Of a DNA stretch of 64,000 bases, positions 50,946-63,528 are shown piece by piece. This DNA is from Sciurus carolinensis (Eukaryota > Chordata > Mammalia > Rodentia > Sciuridae), in assembly GCF_902686445.1 (NCBI RefSeq), contig NC_062229.1, positions 372,001-436,000 on the forward strand, in the 5' to 3' direction. Position 1 is the stretch's first letter. Each line of letters begins with the position of its first letter. The position numbers were made by a program, and so were the translations under genes. The notes below the pieces were generated by a model. That model made no database searches and had not been told where the DNA came from. It saw only the letters and a program-made list of their open reading frames with translations.

Positions 50946-53699
50946 AAAGCCAGGAGAGGGGCCTGCAGTGCCAGACGGAAGGGTCTGGGTCCCCTCGGCC
51001 TGCAGCGCATGTGCGAGCAAGGAAGGGCTCCCAGCACTGCCGCACCTTGTGTGCACAAATACTCAGACCCTGTAGGCAGGAGACAGGCTGCCACGAAGGG
51101 ATGGGACCCACACCTTCACAGTCACTGGATGCTAAACCCTGAGCCAGACAGACCTGAGGTCCCCGCCATAGCCACCCTTCTGAAAGCACCTTCTGTTACT
51201 GCTGTGATCACACAAAATCCCCGGCACTCAGCCACATGCGTAGCTGCATCCTCCTGCATGACCCCCAGGAAGTTCTGGACACCGTGGTCCTGCTGGATGG
51301 TGGGTGTTGTGGGAAAGTGGATCTGTGTCCAGGCCCCAGAGCTGCTGGGGGCAGGGGGAGGAGGGAGGGAAGAGGGGGAAAGGTAGGTGGGAATACCAGG
51401 GATAGGGTAGCGGTGGGGATTGCAGGAACCTTAGGATCTGTGCTGAGGTTCAGGGCCTGCCTGGACATAATGGAAATTTTAATCGGCAGGGGGAAGGGGC
51501 ACTCCTAGATTCCTTGGTGCACAGTGGGTGCAGCTGAACTGGGTGCAGACTGTCCACAAGAGAATCCCTGCCACAGGTGCCCCTGCTGGACCTCCTAGTC
51601 CTGATTGGCAGGCTGGGGCTTCTGAAACTGCCCGAGCTGGAGCTGACAGTGGATTTGGTTCAGTTTATGTGATGAGCAGTTTCTCCCGGCATATTTTTAG
51701 TCTGCTCCTCCAGGGCTTGTGGTCTTTGAAGGCTGAGGGCTGCTACTCAGGGATCCCAAGCCCCACAGCCTGGCTCTGTGGGCTGACTGGGTGAGCCAGG
51801 GCCCCACACTGGGCCTGGGTGGGAAGAACTTGTCCAGCAGACATCTGGGCCCAAAGTTAAGACCCAGGTGGATGGGTGTGGGTTCCCATCAAAGTCCCTG
51901 TCCTGGGTCTGGGCGGGTGGCTGGCAGCTGACCCTGGATAACCCCTGACACTGACCCTTGTCTGCAAAGTGAGTCTGACCGCTGACCCTTGACTCCAAGG
52001 GGAACCTAAGTCCAGCATAGCCCCTTAATCTGGCTGACCACTGGCTGGCTGATTTCTCCCGGCCGGGGCAGCCCCTGCCTCAGGAGGGAAGAGGGCTTTG
52101 GTGCTCCCCTGGTGCCCCCCAGAACAGCCTTGAGGGGCAGGCCTGGAGACCTCCCGCCCCTCCTGGCCAGTCCTCAAGAGTGCCTGGCGGGCACTGGGAG
52201 GTTGAATGGGGGACGAGCTGCCTTTGTTCCTCTCCCTGCTTGGGCTCTGACCTTGAGAGAGACAAGAACAGAGAAGAGCGAGCTTCTGCTCAAATCCGCT
52301 CGTCGCCGCAGCTCTCGCCTTGGTGGCCCCTGCATGCAAATGAGCCGACCCGGGCCTTTGCCCAGGGGTCCTCTCCTCTGTGCCCTTGTGGCTGTCCTCA
52401 TGCAGGTAGAAGCCTGCCGAGTCTGAGAGGCCAGACTCTGCCTGTCCACCACCCCCTAGCAGGAGGGGCTCCTGTCCTAGCGGAGGGGCTTCCGGAATGC
52501 CCACCTTTGCCAGCACAATGCCCTCTGTGTCCTGTATGTGGTCTATACACACACCTCCACTCAAGACGCCCTCTCTGGGAGAGGTCACTCCTCTGGTCCC
52601 CAGTGAACCAGACCATGCCAAGCCCCCAGGAGACCTTCCTGGGTGCCAGTGAGGTTATAACCCCAGGCTATCACCGAAGGCCCTTCCAGGTGACCCCAGG
52701 CCTGCCTCGGCTACCACCTGGGGCAGGTCCCTGTGTTCCTCCTGGGCCAGCCCAGGGCCTTCAAATGGAACACCTGTGGTTGAGTCAGGGGACAAGAACT
52801 CAAGCCCAGAACACCAGGAACTGCCTGGCTGAGCTCCCCAGAGGACAGAAAGCCTTGTCCTGGTAGGTGGGACAAGACAGCTCCCAGGAGGGAAAGCAGG
52901 CTTGGACAGGCAGTCAAGGGAAGGCCGCTCAGACAAAGGGTGGGCAGTGTGGCCTGCAGGAAGCGGGCAAGGAGGGGGCTCTGGGGTCACATGACAAAAC
53001 CCCACACACACCAGAGGCTTGTGGTCGCCTGTCCCTTTGCCATTCTGCTGGCGTACAGGTCAGGTCTCTGCTCTCTGGCTCTCAGCGTCCCTGAGAGGAG
53101 TTTGGATAGTTCCTCACACAAGGATCTTCCGGAGTCCAAATGCTCTTGGCTCCCAGACTGGAGCTCCCCAGCCTTGCACTAGACCAGTGAAGCACACCTG
53201 GAGAGGTAGAACCTGCTGGACATCACTGGCCCTTTCCAGCTGCACCTGGGGACAGCGTACCTTCCACAAGTACAGAGTCTGGCCAAAAAGCCTGTGGCAG
53301 GAACGAGAGAAGTAGATGACAGGCCTCCAGTTTCTCCAGGAGAGGGAGTGGTCCTCTGAGCTCCCTGAACAGGCTGGACCCTGGGGCTCTTGCCCAAGCT
53401 GTGCCCTCCTCCAGGACCACCTTTCCCCTCCTGCTCACCAGAGTGTGCCCTATGTGTGGACTTGTGTGCTGTTGGCCTGGATCCTAAGGAGTCCAGGCAT
53501 TCTTAGGGCTCTAGTGGGCATTGCTGTACACTCTAGAGGGGGAATGGGCTCCAGGTTCAGAGAGCGGATGTGAGCAGAGGACGCTGCGGACCTCAGTCCG
53601 CTGGGCTCCAAAGCGCTCAGAGTTGGCCGGGTCTGATTCAGGACTTTTGTGACCAGTTGGTGTTTGAACCCGTGGTAAGGGCGCGCCTGGCACCTCTTC

Positions 53700-54219
53700 C
53701 TTGGCACAGGGTGGGGCTCTGCAGAGAACCTGCTGCAATACTTGGAGGGGCTGGAGCCCCGTGTCCCCGTCCCCGCGGTCGGCAACGGTGGCCCCGGACA
53801 ACCTCCGCAGAGTTGGGGTGGCTGCAGCGGGACCCTGGGGACCCAGCAGAACGACGCGGGCCGACTCGCGGTCTGGCTAGGGCGGGGCGCGGCGGGGGCT
53901 GGAGTCCCCCACCCAGCCCCGCGCAGCCCGGCGTGGCGGGAGGGGGCGCCCGCGGCCCGGCCCGCGCTCGGGCGGGACAAAGGCCGGAGCCGGCCCCTCC
54001 CCGACGGGCCGCGAGTCTGCGCGCGGCCGGGTCTGTGCCCGGGGCCGCCCGGCGCCGCGCCCCGCCGCCGCCTGGCTTCTCGGCGGCCGAGGTCGCGCGC
54101 GCGGAGGCGGGGCAGCGGGATCTCCAAGCGCGCCGCGCGCTCCGCCCGCTCGGCAGCGGCGGAGGAGGCGGAGACGCGGGCAGGCGGCGGCCGGAGAGCG
54201 CGGCGGCCGGACCGGGGCC
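53700..54219 (+). promoter_or_regulatory. EFNA2: EFNA2 CpG island promoter and 5' UTR
   Basis: Very CpG-rich DNA runs up to the EFNA2 ATG and on to about 54560, without a TATA box near the start. The transcription start cannot be placed. Confidence 0.6.
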
Positions 54220-57200
54220 ATGGCGCCCGCGCAGCGCCCGCTGCTGCCGCTGCTGCTGCTGCTGCTCCCGCTGCCGCCGCCTCCGCCCTACGCGCGCGCT
54301 GAGGACGCCCGCGCCAACGCGGACCGCTACGCCGTGTACTGGAACCGTAGCAACCCGAGGTGAGCGCCGCGCCGGGACCCCGGCCCCCAAGCCGGCCGGC
54401 TGGCCGGCCTCCCCGAGGCCACAGCCCCGCGCCCCGCGCCCCGTGCTGTCGCTGGGTGGGCGCGCAGGGGCCCCGGGGAGTGCCGGCCCCCGGAGTTCGG
54501 GGGACTCGCGCGCCTGGCGCAGCCCTCCCAGGGCTCCCTGCTCCGGGACAGACTCGCATTTTGTAGAGCGCCCACGTCTTCCAGAGTTTGGGGAACCCGT
54601 CTGGCACTCTCTGGAGCCGGGCAGCCCTTGAGTTCGCTCCCCAGGCTTGTGGGACCCCCTAATCCACTTGCTTCTCTGGAGGTCCCCCAAGAGCTGAGGA
54701 GTTGGTGGGGTTCCCTTGGGACCTTGGCACCCAGCGGTCCCAGGAGGTTGGAGACTGTGGCCATAGGGTGAGGGGTGTGGGGTCTGTCCTGTGGGAGGTA
54801 CCCAGATGAACTTGGGGAAGTTGGAATGTCCCTCCCCACCTCATGTTCGCTCCACGGGGGGACCTAGTCCTGGCTTTGTGGGAACAGGGAGACTGAGGGA
54901 CCAGAGGGGCTAGGGCTCAGTCTGGGAGGTGCATCGGGGTAATGTCCTTCATCCTCTTGACACTGAGGGGAAACTGAGGTGCAGAGGGGCTGGCTCAAGG
55001 TCAAGATGAGAGGACCTGAGCTGGGGCTGGAGGGGGTGCCGGGTGCCCAGCCTGCCACACCCAGAGGAGGAGCCCATCCGCCGCTGCTCGGTCCCAGGTC
55101 CCCAGTCCGTACTGAGCTATGAGCACCATTTGGAGAATGACAGCAGCCCTCGTTAGTCCGTGTGAGAAAAGTTTCCTGGCCACCAAACTGGTCCTGGACA
55201 TCCACAGAACCCCTGGGCGCTGGTCTCAGTGGCCAGAGGGAACTGAGGTCCTGCGGGGCCAGGGCGCCAGGGCTCCCAAGGCTGGTAGTCAGCCTCAGCA
55301 TCTCACAGGCTGCTCAGGGCTGGCCGGGCTGCACGTGGGGGGCTTCCCTGCTCCGCGCCCCTCTGCCTCCGGCCACCTTCTCTCCACGTTCCAGCTGCTT
55401 CCTGTGCAGCCAGGCTGCCCTCCTGAGGGGCTGTGTCCTCTTGTCCCCACTGTCGCCTGTTGTCCCAAACCTGGGGTGGGAAGTTGCATACAGAGCCTTC
55501 TCGAGGCAGGCTCTGGGAAGAGGGCAGCCAGTGTCCTGCCGTGGGGGCCGGCAACATGCTCAGACCTATCCAGCCCATGCAGGGCCATGGGGTTGGGCCC
55601 CCGGGCTCCAGGGCAGGGACGGGGCCCCAGAGCTTGTCCTCGCTGCGCCACATGTGGGTTTGATTAAGGCTCTTCCCTGTCGCTGGCTGCACGGGAGCCC
55701 CGCGAGCCGTGCTTCCCGACCCAAGTTTTTGGTTTCAGCTCCGAAATCTCCGTCCCGGCATGGCCTGTCCTTTGTTCTGGCGAACACTGGAGGAACCGGG
55801 AATGGGAAGGAAGGGGGTGTCAGGGCTGCCCCACTGTCCCCACCTGCTACAGGGCCAAGGGCTGTGGGCTGGACCACTGGCCAGGGGACAGAGGTGGCAC
55901 CTCGGTGCCTGTCACAGTGCCTGGGGCCGGCCTGTTGGCCACCTCCTGTTGCTGTGTGACCCAACAGCCCCAGGGGTCAGCCTGGCAATCAGAACAGATT
56001 GCCAGGAGCATGGGGTGTCCTTGGCTCCTCCTCCTGCCGTGGGCGTTCAGGTTGCTGCTGACCTTGCCCAACACCATGCTGTGGGGCCCCGGAACTGCAT
56101 GGCCACCTCGCCCAAGAAGCCCAGATTTGTCTAGATTGGGGCTTTGTCATTGACACTGGGGTGTCCAGGGGTGACTGCAGAGAACCTGCTTGTGAGTGAG
56201 AGGGGCTAGCAGGCACACCAGGAGAGGTGGCCTTGGCCTCGGCAGCACAGGGACCCAGGGATGGGCATGTCAGCCTGGGGAGACCAGCAGAGCCCGGTGG
56301 GAGGGACCAGGGTGGTATCTGAGCAGAGATGGGGTGACACTGGCCGGAGACTGCGAGGAAGATGCCTGTCCCCAAGCCAGAGGGGCACACAAAAGGCATG
56401 CTGAGCAGGGCAGTAGCCGGGAGGCCGCACGTTCCACGGGGGACAGACAGCACGTGGCCACTGGGGGATGGAATGAGGGACCCACGGGTCTGGGCCATCC
56501 ACTGGCCACCCCCGCATGTGTGTCCCCAAGTCAGGTCCTGCTGTGAAGTGTCCATTCTGTGCACACACAGCGTGGAGGTCATGGAGGGAGCCCCACACCT
56601 TGCTACTCAGCTGCCGCAGGGTAGGGCCACGGTGGCCTGCGTCCCCACTGTGCCGGTCCCCACCTGGACTGGGCCCCCTTGAGCCGGCGGCTAGGCATTT
56701 CCAGGGCTGTCACCAGTTGGGCTGAACTGGGCAGGGGTCCCTGGCGTCCTTGGACTGGTGGCCCCCTGCCCTGGCCACGGCACTTGTGCACGCTGGTGGC
56801 TGTGCTTGTTCGGAGCTACTGTGGCCGTGTGCCTGTCCACGGTGCGCAAGTGTCCTGGGGCCCCAGGCAGTATGTGTCAGAGTGGGCACACTCACGTCCA
56901 CGTGGCAGAGCGCTGCAGGAGCCTCCACGCACAGGCCACCCGGCTCCGGTGTGTTTGCACACATGCCTGCATGATTGTGCACCGGGTGTGTGTGCCTGCG
57001 TGTGCAGTGCCCGTGCACCTGCACGCTCGCCTGCACAGAAGGCCTGCTGCGGGCTGCCCGGACGTATGTGTGGAGCACGTCTGTGGCCGCAGAGCACTCC
57101 TGGGGGGACAGCTCCGGCTGCCCAGGGCTTCCAGTGTGGACGGTCAGCCCAGAATGGTCCACAGCGATGACCTTGCCACTTGCTCTTGTTCCCCCAGGGA

Positions 57201-60200
57201 TAGGAAAGGGGCCACTGGAGCCCAGAGCAGGCATCACACAGGATCCCCACTGTCCACTCAAGCCCCCACCTTCTGATGAGGCTATTTTATGCATCTTGTG
57301 AGGACAGGAGGTACCAATTTGGGAGCAGGGCCCTCCAGTGGGCACCTGCCCCAGTGTATGTGACTGAGTGCCCTTGTAGTGTGGGCGGCAAGGAGCTTCC
57401 CTCCTGGACACCCAGGTGGCAGAATAGCCGTGTGGGCCAGGGCCTGACCCCCTAGGGACAGCCTTTCCCAGTGGTGGATGTGACCGGTGTCTCCACCGTG
57501 GCTCTGGCTTTGAAGGGGGCCGTGCCTTCCTGGCTGCCTGTGGGTTTTGTTCTGTTTGCAGAGGCTCTTCCACCAGCCTGGGGGGCCTGGGCAGCCAGCT
57601 GATGGGCCAGGGCACCTGGGGCCAGGGAGGGGACCTCGAGGCCGTGGGTGCTGGCATGTGGACTCGAGGCTCAGAGATGGCCTGACTGGTCAGACCCCGT
57701 CCCTCCTCTCAGGAAGTGGGTGGCACAGGCTCAGAGGCCTCTGCAAAGAGGGAGACTGAGGCCATGCCCACAGTCCAGAGCCAGGCTTCTGGTGTGCACC
57801 ATGCCTGAACCTGCAGCTGGCCCCTGTCCACAGCAAGAGCAACCCCAAAGCAGCGTCCCTGCTACGGGCAGGGTCTTGCTGCCCTGTCCTGGGTCTGCCC
57901 TCCTCTGCCTGGCCTTGGCTCCATCAGTGTTGTGGCATCTGCCCTCAGGCCCTGCCACCCACAGCCCTGGCCCCTCAATGATGAGGAAGCCCCTGTCCAG
58001 GGTCCCTCAGCCCCTGGGCCAGTTGCTGACACAGTGGCACCTCGTCACTGGCGCTGGGGGCCAGGCAGGGGCACCATCTGCCTCCTACCTCCTATGCCCA
58101 GTGGCCGTCCCCTTGAGGGTTGGCAGGGGCCTCTCACGGGTCTCTTAGGGTCATGGGTGGAGGTGGACGCTACTCCTGGACAGCAGGTGCCTCCAAGGGA
58201 CCTGTGAGGTAGGATTTGTATGGGACCGGTGGCTTCTTTGCCCGATCTGAGCTGGCTGGTGGACGAGGGTGCAGGACCCCATGCCAGGGGCAGGTCTCCC
58301 TCCCAGGGACCCAGGCATGGCTAGCCTCACCCCACTGTAGCTGCTTTGGGGGCTTCTTCGTTTTTGGTGCTGGGTCCAGAGATGGCCCAGCTCTGTTCCT
58401 TGCCATGCCGGTGGGAGGGGGCAGAGCCAGGGTCCAGCCCCTGGCCACTGTGGGACCAGACACACGGCAGGAAGCTCAGCACAGACCAGGGGAGAAGCGT
58501 CGGAGCGCTCTACCTCTGTAGCCCAGCCAGCCTGGCAGCCTTGTCCCCACCCTGCACCTGAGTGGGAGTGCGGGGACCCAGCTGCCATGTGCCACCACAT
58601 CTGGTCTCCCTGGGTGAGGTCGACCTTGGCTTCGGAGGCTGCCTCTGCCCCACCAGCTCTGTACACCCCTAGGTGCCCTCCTGGCCGCTGGTGCCCCACT
58701 GCACAGACAAAGCAGTCCTAAGGGAGGCCAGCTCGTCCCTGCGGAACCAGGCCACCAGGCTGCCTCTTCATCTGGTCTAGCTGAGGAGGGGGCCGAGGAC
58801 AGCCACCCTCTCTGGACCATGCCTGTGCCCCATCGAGCCTTTCCTTCCTTTCCTGTGGCCCTGGGGTGGGCATGGCCCCACGCTGGGCTTCAGGACCCTG
58901 TCTGCCAGCTCCCTGGGCCATCTGGGCACCCGCAGTGTGCCTGGACCCAACAGAAAGATGGCCATGGCCCCTGAGAGCTGGAGAGGCAGAGCCTGAGACC
59001 CACCTGGTACCAAGTGGGAAGGGGCCCACCCCGGGGGTCCAACTGCTGACCCCACCCGTGCCTCAGTGTCCAGGCGGGCACGCAGCCCGGCGCACCCCAC
59101 CCCTTGGGGCCAGCTCCTCGTTAGTGGCTCTCTGTGAGCACCGAGTGACTCCACCGTTCCAATTGGAGTTAACTAGCTGCAGGCCAGGTGGTTGCTGGGA
59201 GGTGCTGGCAGCGCGGGGGTGGCCAGGGAGCCCTGGTGGGCACCTGGAGGTGGGCAGCAGCAGGAGGGGCTGTGGGCCAGGGGAGGCGTGTGAGAGGAAG
59301 ACCCTGCCTCTGTCCTTGGTGCACAGCAGGGCCTCCAGGCCGAGGCACCGGCGGTGAGAGGAGGCTGCCTTGCTGTCACCGTGGGATCTGGGGTGGGCCC
59401 CTCACGCTGCTGCCACCCTGCTTCCGTGCCAGCTTGGGTCGGGGAGTGCCAGCACAGCAGGCTGCCACTGCTCTAACCCGCGGCGTGCGGGGCCAGCCTG
59501 GTGCTCGTCCAGGCCAGAGGTGGCTCCCTGCAGCCCCTCCTCCAGACCTGGGCTTCCAGTTCACGCTCGGATCAGCAGGCGCACGGAGCACCCCCGTGTG
59601 GCGCTCCCGGGCTGGCCTTGGGTGGGCGCGGAGAGGACAGGGTTCGTGTGAAGGTGTGGCGGGCTGATGTCAGGTTGGGACACTGGTGGGCAACTGTCCG
59701 GGCACAGGGACAGTGTTGCAGAGGCCGGGGGCGGGTGTGGAGCCAGCTGAGGTGGATGCTTCCGGAGGGGTGGGCAGAGGGGCGGGCAGGCACACGAGGG
59801 GCGTGGGTTGGGTTCTGAGTGTGGAGGAGAAATGAACGGCTCTGGGTCAGCAGGCAGTGCACTGACCGTCAGTGGACTCGGCAGCATCCAACCCCCAAGA
59901 CAGCAGGGCCAGCTGGGTCTGCCGAGATGTCCCCTTAAGGACACGAAGCCAGGTCAGGGCTGCATCGGACACCGACCCGGGGGACATGACCTGCAGTGGC
60001 CCCCGCTCACCTTCCAGATCCCACCCGGAAGGGTCTTGCCAGAAGCCAGACTCCTTCCAGCTGTGGATCGTCACAGGACGGGACAGGCTGGGGGGAAGAC
60101 TGAGGGCGTCCAGGCACCCCCACCTCCGTGCCCCTGCTGGACCTCATGCCCGGCCGGGGAGGGTGGGCACTGGGTCGCTGGTGCCATCGGCTGGTGAACA

Positions 60201-63200
60201 GTTGGGCTCTCACTGGGGCCAGGAAGGAGCGCGTGCGACCTGAGAAGCCTGGAGCCCCCATGGCTTCGCCCGTGGCCGGGGAGACCCCTAAGCCGGCGGG
60301 GGCCGAGGCCGTGCAAGAGCCACTGGGCCTCCCACTGCACAGAGAGGAGGCCCAGCCTCAGAAACTGAATCTCGGGACCCAGGGGACGGGACCCTCACCC
60401 TGCCCCCGAGGCCCAGCCTACCCCACCCAGGGACCTGTTCTGCACCCTGGCCTTGGCTGGCTCACGGGAGGGGACGGTGGGGGACGGTGGGGCCTGGCGA
60501 GCTGTCTCTGGGCGAATTCAGCAGTGTGAGGAGGGGGCTGCAGGGGTCCGGGCCCTCTGCCTCCCTGCCTGAGACTCTCCAGCTGTGGCCATGGTTCAGG
60601 AGATCTAGCAGCTGGACCCAGTGAGGAAGCTTCTGCCCTCCTGGTTCCCCTCCAGGCCCCGACCCTAAGCCTGACCAGCGCTATGTCCAGGGCGGCAGGG
60701 GGGCCAGTGTGGCTGAGTCCGCAGTCCCCAGGAGCCTCCATGCCAGCTACTGCGCCCGGCACGGGGTCTGTGCGGGCTCCTTGTGGGGTGACCCAGCGGC
60801 GGTGGGGCTGGGAGTGCATAGCCGCCTCCCCACTGGCCCTGGCTGGGCCTCAGTTTCCCCGGCTGTGCCGCCTCCCCAGCCCTGCAGCCAGGAGCTCTTA
60901 TGTGTTAATGAGCCCCTCCCGGGCCCCTCTGCCTGCTAGCCGTGCTTGCCGGAGGCCCAGGGGAGTCCTCCAGGAGATCTGAGCCTCGCTGCCGTAGCCC
61001 CAGGCGCTGGTGGCCGCTCTCACAGCCTCCTCCAGCCTCCTCTGTGACCTCCATCCTCCAGGAAGAGCTGAGCCAGTGGGCTCCCTGGAGGAAGGGGCAC
61101 GGCTGCGGGTGGACAGGTGGGGCTGGGCTGTCCAGGGCACTGCTGACCCTGGGGTCTCTGTACTCCAGCCTCGCCCCTGCAGGGAAACTGAGGCTGGAGT
61201 GGGCACCCCTGTCCCATCCCAGCCACCCTCCTCGGCAGGTGGAAGTAAGGGGTGCAGAGGGTGGGCAGGGGCACCTGGAGGAGCCTGTTCCCGGGGAGGG
61301 AGAGTCCAGACGCCCCAGTCTGCTCACCTGGAGGCGACCCGGCCAGCAGGACCCGACGTTCCCTCTGAGGTCCCCCTGTGGCCAGCTGGGTGCCCTGGCC
61401 TTCCCCAGCACGAGCCCCACCCTCCGCCGAGGAAGGCGGCGGGGACGCGGGCCGGCCGGCAGGAGGGGCCGTGCCCGGCAGGGAGGTGGGCGCTGGGCTG
61501 CAGCCCGGCCCTGGCCTGGCCGTGCCACCTCCTCGCTGGCCGCCGCAGGTTCCAGGCGGGCGGCGGCGGCGGCTACACGGTGGAGGTGAGCATCAACGAC
61601 TACCTGGACATCTACTGCCCGCACTACGGCGCCCCGCTGCCGCCGGCCGAGCGCATGGAGCACTACGTGCTGTACATGGTGAACGGCGAGGGCCACGCCT
61701 CCTGCGACCACCGCCAGCGCGGCTTCAAGCGCTGGGAGTGCAACCGGCCGGCCGCGCCCGGGGGGCCGCTCCGGTTCTCCGAGAAGTTCCAGCTCTTCAC
61801 GCCCTTCTCGCTGGGCTTCGAGTTCCGGCCGGGGCAGGAGTACTACTACATCTGTGAGTGGCCGCTGGCCGGGAGGCCGGCAGGGAGGCCGGGTGGCGGG
61901 GGAGGCCGGGTGGCGGGGGAGGCCGGCCGGGAGGCCGGCGGGGGCAGACGGCGGGGCGGCCAGCCAGCGGGGAGGCCGGCGGGAGCCCGACCGAGCCGGG
62001 CTGGCCTCCGCCGGCCCCGCCCCCAGGGGCGGTCCGCAGCCTGGGATCCACTCAGCCGCTCGGGGTGGTGGGCATCCTGTGCGAGGCCGGGCGCCTGCCC
62101 CCGGCCACCGCTGTGCCCAGCCAGATATCACAAGGCCCTTTCCCCTTCTCTGCTCTACTTGGATCCTCTGCCTTTTAATTCTGGAAAGAAGCAGGTGGGG
62201 AGGGAGCAGAGGTGTTTAAATTAAGTCCCGTAATATAAGAAAAATCCCATTTTTCTTTCTGAGACGGGAGTTTCATAAAGATAATTATTGCAATTACTCG
62301 CCCTATCTCTGTGACGAATGTTACTATTTTCACGTGTCTTTTATCTTCCTCTCCAGAGGGAGGAGCTTCTGGGGTCTGGCAGAGGTGCTGACCAGGCCCA
62401 GGGGCACAGCGGTGTCCAGGGGACCCCCACTGGCCACTCCCCTGGGGGCCAGCCTCCTCTTCGCCCCTGTGACTCCTGGCTGAGCCGCACAGACCCTGAG
62501 GCCAAGGAACAGGAAGCCCTGCGGGGGCTTCTGCCTCTCTGTGCCGTGGGCCCCAGGGGTCACTGGCCTCCATCTCAAATGCAGAGTGGCCCCAGGCTGC
62601 GCTGGCGGTGCATGCTTAGCATGAGCAAGACCCCCGTTCTGTCCCCAGCCCCACAAAAAAGAAAAATGGAAACAGAAGAAGAGCTCCCAGCATACCTGCT
62701 GTGTGCCGGTAGCAGCCCCCACAGGAGGACTTGGCCACAGCACCCAGGGAACAGGGGGTGGAGCCCGGCTCGATTATTTGGCTATACCGGTTTTTTTGCT
62801 GACTGACTGAAAGCAAGAGTATTAGTGTCCATCATTTTTGAACTTCACCCTGTGCTGCTTGGGGATGAGGCCCAGGGAACCAAGACACAGACGGCCTCAG
62901 CCTCCGGGATCAGGGCAGAGCCAGCAGCTCTCAAAGGTCTGCAGGACTACTGGGAAACGGGCATTGTGCCTGGGGTTTTGATGTACCACTAAGAGTTTTG
63001 TGAATGACTCCCCGACCTGGGGTCAGGGGCGGCACCGCCCCAGGAGATCGCGGGAATCTAGAGCCCGCTGCCCTGCGAGCCGGTCTCTTCTCTTCCAGCT
63101 GCCACACCTCCTAATGCTGTGGACCGGCCCTGTCTGCGACTGAAGGTTTATGTGCGGCCCACTAGTAAGTGCTCAGGGGGCCGGGCGGGACCCAGGCTCC

Positions 63201-63528
63201 CTCCACCTATGTCCTCAACCCACAGGACCACAGAGCTCGGGTACGGGGGGCACAGCACAGCCCTGGGAGTCCCGTGGCCTCAGATGTGGCGGGCAGGTCC
63301 TGCCCCACGCCTCAGTTTCCCCATCTGCAAACATTTCAGACCTTGGAGGGAGAAGGTCGAAGTCCAGGGCCGGCCCCCCTGACGGTGCTGTCTCCTGTGT
63401 CCCCAGACGAGACGCTGTACGAGGCCCCCGAGCCCATCTTCACCAGTAACAACTCCTGCAGCCGCCTGGCCCGCTGCCGCCTCTTCCTAAGCACTGTCCC
63501 TGTGCTCTGGACCCTCCTGGGCTCCTAG
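54220..63528 (+). CDS. EFNA2: Ephrin-A2, GPI-anchored Eph receptor ligand
   Basis: Cell-surface ligand of EphA receptors in axon guidance, such as retinotectal mapping. Coding exons: 54220-54359, 61549-61853, 63099-63164, 63407-63528 (stop TAG). Phases agree; 210 residues against 213 in human. Signal peptide about 1-25 ([21 protein letters not shown]). The ephrin domain starts [13 protein letters not shown] with sequon Asn42 and a short Gly5 run. It carries the conserved core ([69 protein letters not shown]) and its cysteines. A serine/asparagine linker (TSNNSCS) precedes a hydrophobic tail, [15 protein letters not shown], which is the GPI signal. The ATG context is ggggccATGG. Introns are 7.2, 1.2 and 0.24 kb. 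Confidence 0.96.
54360..61548 (+). other. EFNA2: EFNA2 intron 1
   Basis: 7.2 kb, GC-rich, no other gene recognised. A MIR-like trace (ggggaaactgaggtgcagagg...ctcaaggtcaa) lies at about 54968-55003. Between 56800 and 57060 the sequence is rich in gtgtg/cacgc steps. Long open frames, for instance 315 codons on the minus strand at 56710-57657, match nothing known to me. Confidence 0.6.
61864..61990 (+). repeat. Minisatellite right after EFNA2 exon 2
   Basis: Imperfect tandem copies of units such as gggaggccgggtggcggg and gggaggccggcggg begin about ten bases after the exon 2 donor (61853/61854). Very GC-rich and liable to length change. Confidence 0.75.
62210..62350. promoter_or_regulatory. EFNA2: A/T-rich island in EFNA2 intron 2, candidate conserved enhancer
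   Basis: A+T is 79 of 120 bases at 62221-62340, in an otherwise GC-rich intron. It holds tttaaattaag, gtaatataag, ataattattg and caattactcg (homeodomain-type cores), a CACGTG at 62331-62336 and ttttatcttcc (GATA-type). No repeat family recognised. Confidence 0.45.
62600..62655 (+). mobile_element. 3' part of an ID-like SINE in EFNA2 intron 2
   Basis: gctggcggtgcatgcttagc, atgagcaagacccccgttc and tgtccccagccccac, then a run of A (aaaaaagaaaaa), match the end of the ID-like SINE. The 5' part is missing or too diverged. Confidence 0.6.

Larger units (their letters stand above)
49916..53700. other. Spacer between FAM174C and EFNA2
   Basis: No coding exon recognised. It contains the full CTCF consensus at 50162-50175 and the homeodomain-motif cluster at 50700-50945. 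The remainder is ordinary GC-rich spacer. Confidence 0.55.

Noticed and set aside
53450..54690. Long open frames on both strands over the EFNA2 CpG island (up to 385 codons)
   Set aside because: Extreme GC content removes stop codons. The products are Arg/Pro/Ala-rich low-complexity sequences; only the EFNA2 exon 1 frame is real.
54968..55003. MIR trace in EFNA2 intron 1
   Set aside because: Only about 35 bases resemble MIR, too short to list as a separate element.
56710..57657. 315-codon minus-strand open frame in EFNA2 intron 1
   Set aside because: No family resemblance, no start context or splice pattern; compositionally random.
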